A stretch of 45,423 nt of DNA from Clostridia bacterium (GTDB taxonomy: Bacteria; Bacillota; Clostridia; Christensenellales; Borkfalkiaceae): the NCBI GenBank assembly GCA_017471945.1, contig JAFURH010000083.1, forward strand, positions 1-45,423. The letters are read 5' to 3'. Numbering within the stretch: the stretch's first letter is position 1; every line of letters starts with the position of its first letter. Below, one piece after another: positions 24,701 to 29,930 of this stretch. A program made the position numbers and the translations under genes. The notes under the pieces are model-generated. The model made no database searches. It was not told the DNA's origin and saw nothing but the letters and a program-made list of their open reading frames with translations.

Positions 24701-25171
24701 CACGTTGCCGATAATAAAATCGACGAGCTTCCTCGCGCAATCGAAAATTTGACCGTGCAGCAGGTGTTTGCGGAAGAAATTTACAAGCATAAAAAGGATT
24801 CGGACAATCAATTCCTCTATTTCGTGGATGAAAACGGCGCACAGCTTTATTATAACGAGGTGAACGGAAAATGGTATACTTCTTCCGATTTTACCGAAGG
24901 AACTCAGTCCGCACGAGTTATGGAAGGCACTTGGAAATATCTGCTTATGGCAACGCCCGAGGGCGAGACGGAAAAAATCGAACAAAACTATAAGCTTTCC
25001 GAAATCAATAAAATGATCAATAATATGAAAGAAAACGTACGAGACGCTACGCTTGCGCAATTGTATGTAGACGGTTTGATCAACACTCAGCCCGACGAAT
25101 CGATCGCAAACTATACAATCGACGGTTTGATTGATCTCGTATCTACGTTGAAGCAGCAAGGCAATTCTTAA
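21767..25171 (+). CDS. Large membrane-anchored repeat protein, family not recognised
   Basis: The 1134-residue protein has a basic cytoplasmic N-terminus, one membrane helix (about 29-56), a helical region (60-180) and a very acidic exterior. From residue 187 to about 830 there are about eight copies of a bipartite repeat. One half is LALAYGEEGTHY-like (near 189, 258, 402, 474, 540, 670, 742, 820). The other is a following R-T-I-x-D-L ... L-L-D-x-I-x-L-x-x-L-L half. Asp/Asn-rich loops (DLNEDGIIDENDG at about 763; DSNGDGTPD at about 489) look like EF-hand/dockerin-type calcium sites. The C-terminal 250 residues vary more. There is no LPXTG motif or cell-wall domain. A GAGG-type site precedes the ATG. 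I cannot assign a function; it is probably a surface or cell-envelope protein. Confidence 0.75.
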   Translation: MSRRDYEYEGMNPRQRERMRPRKKGGVAGKIIAAVLGFLFGIIATVGSVAGVGYYFATTTTVKDAINKVNDLAGTQIDYKEYVTDEYANQTVIGLVGKLQKVADDMTKNGGTFEKLNEISPKVATAIDALAKTLKEYGSSMEQSEINNKLMTEKFDSLGLALEEIIYTLQLGKLLESTNNLDTSDELMMYLCFGEKGESEASGDYHLDEKGKVVVHDSADPITIGSLATGGINDVLADMPLDALIDDSELNEDNPVMLALAYGTEGTHWDWKNGEVKMRQQAFVKGLLRSGETFYGIDGNAVTATAISENVYSVSETDEESGQTSIAFYLQYDETTGVYLAWSNEACDTPYRYPKTTVGDLQSGAGDLIDGIELAPIFGVSMEDIKKAHDSDPLNDPDAVILALAYGEKGTHYDLDGNGDVVWIGENKPRTISSLTDDGGASALLDEIKLSTLLNISPLDKYTDPDNEPDAIMLTLAFGEEGTHYTLKDSNGDGTPDTIEWVGDNKERTVKDLTDENTDIFDEMTLASVLNIKPSDNKVMISLAYGNSSRYTVNGDKFIMNPVVYTLVGTTVYNDEYEPVLENATANANGVYTLTQDETTVYLKGENGVLYAYASEEEAVAGAKETRLLYKKTVLNDLKGNGASDLIGSIELGAALDVDILTADENTSELLLALAFGYEDENYEIATVNGVKSVQWLVKDSATGEKYAPRTIDDLSKNSEEVFDSIRLATVLEVTPASHAIIIALAYGEEGEEGKDGDFEYVDLNEDGIIDENDGFKSINGSKPHTVKELKEGGGAELLDDIELSAIFYEPNPEKDKVQMFIIYGKEDIHYSYTKNDDGTYTISMLQKRMAVCADGVIPYDEYGHRLGGKISSYDGEGDHQCVYTETDADGNVTLTYYLTKVTYAPPLTEITDEGTTADFYFVYEKTEDGSYVPVMFDSRTLGQLTRDKTLLDDISKALTVRDFLGDEAGLDTNFVLKHVADNKIDELPRAIENLTVQQVFAEEIYKHKKDSDNQFLYFVDENGAQLYYNEVNGKWYTSSDFTEGTQSARVMEGTWKYLLMATPEGETEKIEQNYKLSEINKMINNMKENVRDATLAQLYVDGLINTQPDESIANYTIDGLIDLVSTLKQQGNS

Positions 25172-25188
25172 AACAAAAAAGAATTTTG

Positions 25189-25210
25189 TAAAATTTGTAA
25201 AATTCTTAAA
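25189..25210. terminator. AT-rich inverted repeat after the repeat protein
   Basis: AAGAATTTT and AAAATTCTT form a 9-bp perfect inverted pair 18 bases after the stop codon. It is a weak terminator candidate because the stem has few G-C pairs. Confidence 0.35.
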
Positions 25211-25216
25211 AAACGA

Positions 25217-25245
25217 TTGACTATTTTTCTGAAAAGGGATATAAT
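25217..25245 (+). promoter_or_regulatory. rpsF-ssb-rpsR promoter
   Basis: -35 TTGACT (25217-25222), 17-bp spacer, consensus -10 TATAAT (25240-25245). It leaves a leader of about 75 bases before rpsF. Confidence 0.85.
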
Positions 25246-25275
25246 AATTGCATACGGCTATTTGAATAGTCGTTT

Positions 25276-25320
25276 TAACCTTGCGTGTGGAGATCGCACG
25301 CCGAATAAGACCAGGAGGTG
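25276..25320 (+). promoter_or_regulatory. Candidate S6:S18-binding leader of rpsF
   Basis: GCGTGTG (25283-25289), a GAGAT loop and CGCACGC (25295-25301) form a 7-bp stem directly followed by C-G, giving the CCG that is the hallmark of the S6:S18 leader motif. ACCT (25278-25281) can pair with AGGT (25316-25319) inside the ribosome binding site, which would hide it. This fits autoregulation by the S6:S18 complex known in many bacteria. The structure is judged by eye only. Confidence 0.5.
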
Positions 25321-25327
25321 AAAAAAT

Positions 25328-25612
25328 ATGGCTAAATACGAAATGCTCTATTTGCTGAACAACGACTCTACGGAAGAAGTTAAGGCAGCCGAGATCGCGA
25401 AATACGAAGAAATCGTAAAAGCGAACGGCGGCGTTGTCGTTTCGACGGACAAGTGGGGAACGAAGAAAACTGCGTACCCTATCAAGTTCAAGAACGAAGC
25501 TTACTACGTATTGATGACGTTCGAAGCCGAGGCGGGTGCGCTTGCGGAACTCGAACGCGTTGCAGGCATTGACGCGGAAGTTTTAAGACGTATGGTAACG
25601 AAACTTAATTGA
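25328..25612 (+). CDS. rpsF: 30S ribosomal protein bS6
   Basis: The 94-residue protein matches S6: MAKYEMLYLLNNDSTEEVKAA start, the VVSTDKWGTKKTAYPIKFKNEAYYVLMTF centre (quoted in part), and a RVAGIDAEVLRRMVTKL end. It binds S18 and the 16S rRNA central domain. First gene of the rpsF-ssb-rpsR operon, behind an AGGAGG site. Confidence 0.97.
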   Translation: MAKYEMLYLLNNDSTEEVKAAEIAKYEEIVKANGGVVVSTDKWGTKKTAYPIKFKNEAYYVLMTFEAEAGALAELERVAGIDAEVLRRMVTKLN

Positions 25613-25629
25613 TAAGGTAGTGGAAAATT

Positions 25630-26055
25630 ATGAACAAAGTATTTTTAATCGGTAACTTAACGCGCGACCCTGAACTCACCGAAACCCCCTCGGGTGTGGC
25701 TGTATGTCATTTCTCGATCGCTGTCAACAGAAATTATTCTTCGCAAGACGGCGAACGCCAGACGGACTTTTTCAACTGCACCGCTTGGCGCGGACAGGCT
25801 GAAACGATCGCACGTTACACTAAAAAAGGCAACAAGGTTGCCGTGAGCGGAAGCATTCAGCTCCGCAACTACGAGGATAATCAGGGCGTTAAACGCAACG
25901 CCGTGGACATTATCGTACAGGATGTGGAATTCTTAACGCCGAAATCCAGCGGCGAATTCGACGGCGACGATATGGACGCGCCCCGTGCCTCTCAGCCCGC
26001 TAAGAAGAAGCCCGTTCTTCGTCCTATCGACGACGATAACGATATGCCCTTCTGA
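25630..26055 (+). CDS. ssb: Single-stranded DNA-binding protein
   Basis: The 141-residue protein has the OB fold: MNKVFLIGNLTRDPEL, GVAVCHFSIAVNRN, TDFFNCTAWRGQAETIARYTKKG, VDIIVQDVEFL (each quoted in part). A short linker leads to the acidic protein-interaction tip DDDNDMPF, a variant of the usual DDDIPF. It lies between rpsF and rpsR, the standard Firmicutes order. Confidence 0.97.
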   Translation: MNKVFLIGNLTRDPELTETPSGVAVCHFSIAVNRNYSSQDGERQTDFFNCTAWRGQAETIARYTKKGNKVAVSGSIQLRNYEDNQGVKRNAVDIIVQDVEFLTPKSSGEFDGDDMDAPRASQPAKKKPVLRPIDDDNDMPF

Positions 26056-26090
26056 TTCGGGTCCTAAAATAACCTAAGGAGTAAATTATT

Positions 26091-26339
26091 ATGGAAGAAA
26101 AAGCACCTGTTAAAAAGGTTTTCAAGAAAATGCCCCGTAAAAAGGTATGCGCTTTCTGCCAGGAAAAACTTACCGTGATCGACTATAAGGACGTAAACCG
26201 TTTGAAGAAATTCATTACGGAAGGCGGTAAGATCCTTCCCCGCAGAATGAGCGGTACTTGCGCGGCGCATCAAAGACATCTCGCCACCGCGATCAAGCGT
26301 GCGAGAATCGCTTCGCTTCTCCCTTTCAAAGGCGAATAA
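26091..26339 (+). CDS. rpsR: 30S ribosomal protein bS18
   Basis: 82 residues. [53 protein letters not shown] and ASLLPF (all quoted in part) define S18. The CxxC near the N-terminus and the third cysteine suggest the zinc-binding form. Last gene of its operon, closed by a strong terminator. Confidence 0.97.
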   Translation: MEEKAPVKKVFKKMPRKKVCAFCQEKLTVIDYKDVNRLKKFITEGGKILPRRMSGTCAAHQRHLATAIKRARIASLLPFKGE

Positions 26340-26362
26340 TTTCAGCGATACGAACAAATTTA

Positions 26363-26393
26363 AATCCCGAAGCTTTTGGCTTCGGGATTTTTG
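26363..26393. terminator. Terminator shared by rpsR and the convergent collagen-like gene
   Basis: AATCCCGAAGC-ttttg-GCTTCGGGATT with T-run on the plus strand and an A-rich flank on the other. It lies between two converging stop codons. Confidence 0.9.
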
Positions 26394-26942
26394 TTAGGTT
26401 TCCATCAACCCTGCCGCACGCAACGCCGCGAGAATTTCGTTGATTTTCACCGCATTGCTTTGAGGTGTTGCCCCCGTTACGGTAATGTCTTCAACCGCCT
26501 CCGCAGGAGTCACTTCGCCGGGTTCTCCTTGTTCTCCCTGAGGACCTTGAGGTCCCTGAGGGCCTTGAGGACCAACTTCGCCTTGCGGGCCTTGAGGCCC
26601 GACTTCACCCTGAGGGCCTTGCGGACCGACTTCACCCTGAGGACCTTGAGGACCAATTTCGCCCTGAATACCTTGAACGCCCTGTTCACCCTGAGGACCT
26701 TGTTCCCCCTGGATTCCTTGGACGCCTTGGATTCCTTGAATACCCTGCACGCCTTGTTCGCCTTGAGGGCCTTGCGGTCCGGGTTCGCCCTGAGGACCGG
26801 GCGCACCCGCTTCCCCTGCTAATCCTTGAGGACCTTGAGGACCTTGCGGTCCACGAGGCCCTACGACGTAATAAATATTGCCGTTCGTCGGCGTGCAACA
26901 GCCAAAGTTGTTGCAACCACCGCAAAATTGATTATGACACAT
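26394..26942 (-). CDS. Collagen-like (Gly-X-Y) repeat protein
   Basis: The 182-residue protein has three parts. A Cys/Asn-rich N-terminus holds five cysteines in 16 residues ([15 protein letters not shown]). An uninterrupted collagen tract from Gly28 to about residue 144 has 39 triplets, mainly GPQ, GEQ, GIQ and GEV. The 38-residue C-terminus ends in [15 protein letters not shown]. Such proteins in spore formers are often exosporium filaments, which would fit the many sporulation genes here, but there is no direct evidence. It has an AAAGGAG site and no signal peptide. The repeat DNA is prone to length change. Confidence 0.85.
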   Translation of the reverse strand: MCHNQFCGGCNNFGCCTPTNGNIYYVVGPRGPQGPQGPQGLAGEAGAPGPQGEPGPQGPQGEQGVQGIQGIQGVQGIQGEQGPQGEQGVQGIQGEIGPQGPQGEVGPQGPQGEVGPQGPQGEVGPQGPQGPQGPQGEQGEPGEVTPAEAVEDITVTGATPQSNAVKINEILAALRAAGLMET

Positions 26943-27030
26943 AAAATACTCCTTTAAAAATAACCGAGGGCACTTCCCTCTGCTATATTTTATGAAAGAA
27001 GCCCGTCAATGCGTTCGTATAGGCAAAAAA

Positions 27031-27060
27031 AATAGCGCAGTGAACAAACACTGCGCATTT
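27031..27060. terminator. Terminator at the end of the rhamnose/GRM operon
   Basis: GCGCAGTG (27035-27042), loop AACAAA, CACTGCGC (27049-27056). On the minus strand it is followed by TATTTTTTTT, on the plus strand by ATTTTT. It lies about 70 bases beyond the last gene of the minus-strand operon and upstream of the collagen-like gene. Confidence 0.88.
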
Positions 27061-27124
27061 TTGCGGGATAAAGAAGCGACGAAAAAATTTCGCCGTTTAT
27101 TGCTTGTTGAGAACTATCAATTTA

Positions 27125-27448
27125 TCAAAGAAGATAGATCGGAAGCGTTCCGCCGATATTGACGTAACTCGTTTTTTCCGCTTTCGTCGCCTTTTTCGTC
27201 GGCGATTTTTTCACGGTTTTGGATGCCGTGGGCGCGTCCGCCACTTTTTTACAAGCGGTTTTTTTCGCGGGTGCTTTGGTCGTTTTTTTGACGGCGACGG
27301 CTTCGACCGCTTCGGGCGCTACTTTCGCCGCGACTTCTACGGGCGCGGGAATCGCTACTTCGCTGTTCTCCATATCGGGCGCGGAGGTTTTGACGTTGGA
27401 ATAGCCGTTATTAACGGCTCTTTTGATGGAATTTTTACCGATGGGCAT
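27125..27448 (-). CDS. Small basic disordered protein, candidate McdB-like partner of ParA
   Basis: The 107-residue protein has three visible parts. The N-terminus MPIGKNSIKRAVNNGYSNVK is basic and probably structured. The middle (about 31-93) is low complexity, first Ala/Val/Pro/Glu, then histone-H1-like Lys/Ala/Thr/Pro repeats (KKTTKAPAKKTACKK). The C-terminus is short and hydrophobic (SYVNIGGTLPIYLL). It overlaps the end of the ParA gene by 14 bases, so the two are translationally linked. ParA-type ATPases are usually encoded next to an adaptor that has a basic ATPase-stimulating segment and binds the cargo. In carboxysome operons that adaptor is McdB, which is small and often disordered. 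I see no sequence match to known McdB; the role is inferred. Confidence 0.6.
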   Translation of the reverse strand: MPIGKNSIKRAVNNGYSNVKTSAPDMENSEVAIPAPVEVAAKVAPEAVEAVAVKKTTKAPAKKTACKKVADAPTASKTVKKSPTKKATKAEKTSYVNIGGTLPIYLL

Positions 27449-28226
27449 AGCTTATGATCTCCTTTGCAAGTTTGGTATATTCGTTCGCGCTTCGGCTGTT
27501 TTTCTTGTAGACCACGACGGGTTTGCTGTTGTCTTGCGACCATTCGATCGCGCTGTCCACGTGGATATACGTTTCAAACAGATTCGCGCCTTCCGTTTCG
27601 CTGAGCGTTTCGATCGTCTGTTTTAAATAGTTCTTTCTCTCGTCGGCTTTGGTGATGGCGATTCCCAAAATTTCAAGCTTGGGCGCGATGTTTTTCACCT
27701 GTCCTACGAACTCGAAGATATTCGCAAGCCCGAACAACCCCCAAGGGCTGGCTTCGACGGGAATGATCACAAAATCCGCCGCGCACATAATATTCATTAC
27801 CCAACCGCCGAGCGTAGGCGGCGCGTCGATCAAAATATAATCGTAGTACCCTCTCGCGCGAACGGGTTCGAGGGATTTTTTCAAAATGATCTCACGTTGC
27901 CATTTGGAAAACAGGTCGAATTCGATCGAGCTCATTAAAGAGGTCGAAGGCACGATATCTAAGCCCTCGTATTCCGTTTCGACGATAAAATCGGACAGAT
28001 CTTTTTCTTCTTTGATCGCCGTGTAGATATTCTTTCCGCTCGTCGCGAATCCAAGCGCCTTTTCCTCGTCGAAAAAAGAAAGCGTAAGATTGAGTTGCAT
28101 ATCGCCGTCGATCAGAAGAACTTTTTTTCCTTGCAGCGCAAGCGCGCAGCCGACGTTCGAACAGGTCGTCGTTTTTCCGCTTCCGCCTTTATTGTTCGCA
28201 AACGCGATCACCGTCGTTTTACTCAT
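27435..28226 (-). CDS. ParA/MinD-family ATPase in the microcompartment operon (McdA-like)
   Basis: 263 residues. Deviant Walker A NNKGGSGKTT with signature Lys13 and Lys18, Walker A' VLLIDGDMQ (Asp40) and Walker B YILIDAPP (Asp134) mark a full ParA ATPase able to dimerise with ATP and bind the nucleoid non-specifically. There is no N-terminal DNA-binding domain (short type, like McdA, Soj and MipZ relatives). Its first 8 bases overlap the end of the PduV-like GTPase gene and its end overlaps the small basic protein gene, so it belongs to the compartment operon. It is not next to a parS-like site or an oriC. By analogy with carboxysome McdA it would space the compartments over the nucleoid. 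Confidence 0.85.
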   Translation of the reverse strand: MSKTTVIAFANNKGGSGKTTTCSNVGCALALQGKKVLLIDGDMQLNLTLSFFDEEKALGFATSGKNIYTAIKEEKDLSDFIVETEYEGLDIVPSTSLMSSIEFDLFSKWQREIILKKSLEPVRARGYYDYILIDAPPTLGGWVMNIMCAADFVIIPVEASPWGLFGLANIFEFVGQVKNIAPKLEILGIAITKADERKNYLKQTIETLSETEGANLFETYIHVDSAIEWSQDNSKPVVVYKKNSRSANEYTKLAKEIISYAHR

Positions 28227-28737
28227 TCGTTTTTTCCTTCGTAGTTTTCTTTTTCTTAGCTTCTTTTGCTTTGGCGCGCTTTTCCGCCGCCAGTCGCTCT
28301 TTTCTGTCCTCTTCGTCCTCGAGGTATTCTGCCAATTCCCGAACCCCCTCCCCGGTTACCGCCGATAACGGAAAGATTTTTTTACAGCCCGCGAGCTTTA
28401 ACCAACGGGTCACCCGTTCCACGTTCGCGTCGGGCTTATCGATCCCCGAAACGATGCCGATCACTTCGCGGTTGACCATACTCGTAAGGCAAGGAGAAAA
28501 GATAGAATACGGCTCGTTTGCCGAAAGCACGAGTCCCACGATATCCGCCTCATACGAATACAACGAAAGCGCGCCGCTCGTTTCCCGCCGTTCGGTATAT
28601 TCGCCCGGCGTATCGATGATCGTTTCAAGGTAGTTGACGTATTGCGTTTTGAAATATTTGATTTCTTCGCCGCGCAGAGCTTGCGTGAGGGTGGTTTTTC
28701 CCGCCGCCACTCTGCCGATCAAAATGAGTTTCTTCAT
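28219..28737 (-). CDS. EutP/PduV-family small GTPase
   Basis: 172 residues. P-loop GRVAAGKTTL, the switch-II-like IIDTPGEY, and the SGIDKPDANVERV segment in place of NKxD, as in PduV/EutP. The C-terminus carries a Lys/Glu-rich tail (about 140-172, RAKAKEAKKKKTTKEK) absent from short PduV proteins. In Salmonella, PduV associates with the outside of the compartment and has been linked to its movement. Its position directly before ParA, with an 8-base overlap, is suggestive. It starts 20 bases after the PduU-like shell gene. Confidence 0.92.
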   Translation of the reverse strand: MKKLILIGRVAAGKTTLTQALRGEEIKYFKTQYVNYLETIIDTPGEYTERRETSGALSLYSYEADIVGLVLSANEPYSIFSPCLTSMVNREVIGIVSGIDKPDANVERVTRWLKLAGCKKIFPLSAVTGEGVRELAEYLEDEEDRKERLAAEKRAKAKEAKKKKTTKEKTNE

Positions 28738-28757
28738 TTTTCTTACGTTCCGAAAGA

Positions 28758-29117
28758 TCAGGTTTTCGTCAGTTCGCAGCAGGTGTAATGCAATTTATTG
28801 CTGAAATATTCGCGGATCGCCGTAAACGCCGATTCCACCGCCGACACCGTACCCGAAACGATCAACGTACCCGTGAATCTGTCCACGAATCCGATTTCCG
28901 CGCCGGAAGCCTTCATCGCGATATCCGCGGCGATCACCGCGCTTTCGCAAGGGCTGACCGTCAAAACGCCGATCGCGCTCCTCGAATAGTCCGTTTTGGG
29001 ATCGAGACCGAGTTTATAATACAAAACGTCGTCCGGATTTGCGATAATGTGGCAAAGCGTGATCTGTTTGCCGGGAACGAGTTCTTGTATGATTCTCATT
29101 TTTTCCTGTAATTCCAT
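28758..29117 (-). CDS. BMC-H shell protein, circularly permuted PduU/EutS type
   Basis: 119 residues. The sequence opens with QELVPGKQITLCHIIANPDDVLYYKLGLDP (quoted in part), the N-terminal beta-barrel strand of PduU/EutS. A permuted BMC domain follows: AIGVLTVSPCESAVIAADIAMKASGAEIGFVDRFTGTLIVSG. These hexamers form part of the shell facet, with a barrel capping the pore. In Salmonella, PduU binds PduV, and here the PduV-like gene follows by 20 bases. It comes after the activase gene. Confidence 0.93.
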   Translation of the reverse strand: MELQEKMRIIQELVPGKQITLCHIIANPDDVLYYKLGLDPKTDYSRSAIGVLTVSPCESAVIAADIAMKASGAEIGFVDRFTGTLIVSGTVSAVESAFTAIREYFSNKLHYTCCELTKT

Positions 29118-29144
29118 AGATATTCTCTCCTGATTTTTTTCTTA

Positions 29145-29927
29145 TTAACCGCCGATCTGACATTTTAACCCCGATTCTTCGGCGACGGATAAAAGATACT
29201 GCATCTTTTCTATCGAGGGCGGCAAAATTTCCTTTAAGGAATAATTTCTGCCGAGCTTTGAATATTTATCCTGCCCAAGCCTGTGATACGGAAGCAAATG
29301 ATATTCTTTCGCGCCGATCTCAGCGGCGTATTTGGCGATCGCTTTGATCGACTTCGCGTCGTCGTTTACGCCGGGCACGACGGGGGTGCGAATGATCAAC
29401 TCCACGCCGCATTTGCCAAGCTTTTTCGCGTTTTCCAAAATCAGTTCGTTGCCGACTCCCGTATATTCCTTGTGCTTTTTCGTGCACATCAGCTTGATAT
29501 CCATTAAATATAAGTCGAGGTAAGGAAGGATCTCTTCGATCTTTTCAAACGGCGCGTTCGCCGTGGACTCGACCGCCGTATGCAAGCCGTGGTCTTTGCA
29601 AGCGTGCAACAAATCCCGCGCAAACTCGTGTTGACCTAAGATCTCGCCGCCCGATAAAGTGATCCCGCCGCCGCTTCTTCTATAATACGGCGCGTCTGCT
29701 AAAAGCTCGGGCATCAGCTCTTCAACGGTCACGTCGCGGCCGACGACTTTTTCCTTGCCGTCCTCCTGCATCGTCTGAATGGCGAACTCCTGCGATTCGG
29801 GATTGCAACACCACGCGCAACGCATATAACAGCCCTTAAAGAATACGATCGTTCTGATTCCCGGTCCGTCGTGAATGGAAAAGCGCTGAATATTGAAAAT
29901 TCTGCCTTTTTTATCGTAGATACTCAC
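29145..29927 (-). CDS. Glycyl radical enzyme activating enzyme (radical SAM), without ferredoxin domain
   Basis: This radical SAM enzyme installs the glycyl radical on the propanediol dehydratase. 260 residues. The cluster motif Cys33-x3-Cys37-x2-Cys40 (GCYMRCAWC), the GRE-activase signature FNIQRFSIHDGPGIRT and GGITLSGGEILGQ are present. The family often has an inserted eight-cysteine ferredoxin-like domain after the CxxxCxxC motif. Here the gap between that motif and SGGGITLSGGE is too short and has no such cysteines, so only the radical SAM cluster is expected. It begins 3 bases after the dehydratase stop codon. Confidence 0.95.
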   Translation of the reverse strand: MSIYDKKGRIFNIQRFSIHDGPGIRTIVFFKGCYMRCAWCCNPESQEFAIQTMQEDGKEKVVGRDVTVEELMPELLADAPYYRRSGGGITLSGGEILGQHEFARDLLHACKDHGLHTAVESTANAPFEKIEEILPYLDLYLMDIKLMCTKKHKEYTGVGNELILENAKKLGKCGVELIIRTPVVPGVNDDAKSIKAIAKYAAEIGAKEYHLLPYHRLGQDKYSKLGRNYSLKEILPPSIEKMQYLLSVAEESGLKCQIGG

Positions 29928-29930
29928 GGA

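Noticed and set aside
26376..26822. Repetitive DNA that could look like a CRISPR array or a plus-strand Leu/Arg/Thr repeat protein
   Set aside because: The period is 9 bases without spacers, as expected for the Gly-X-Y codons of the collagen-like gene on the minus strand.
27435..28226. Chromosome-partitioning Soj with a nearby parS and origin
   Set aside because: No parB, parS-like palindrome, dnaA or gidA is present; overlaps tie it to the compartment operon.
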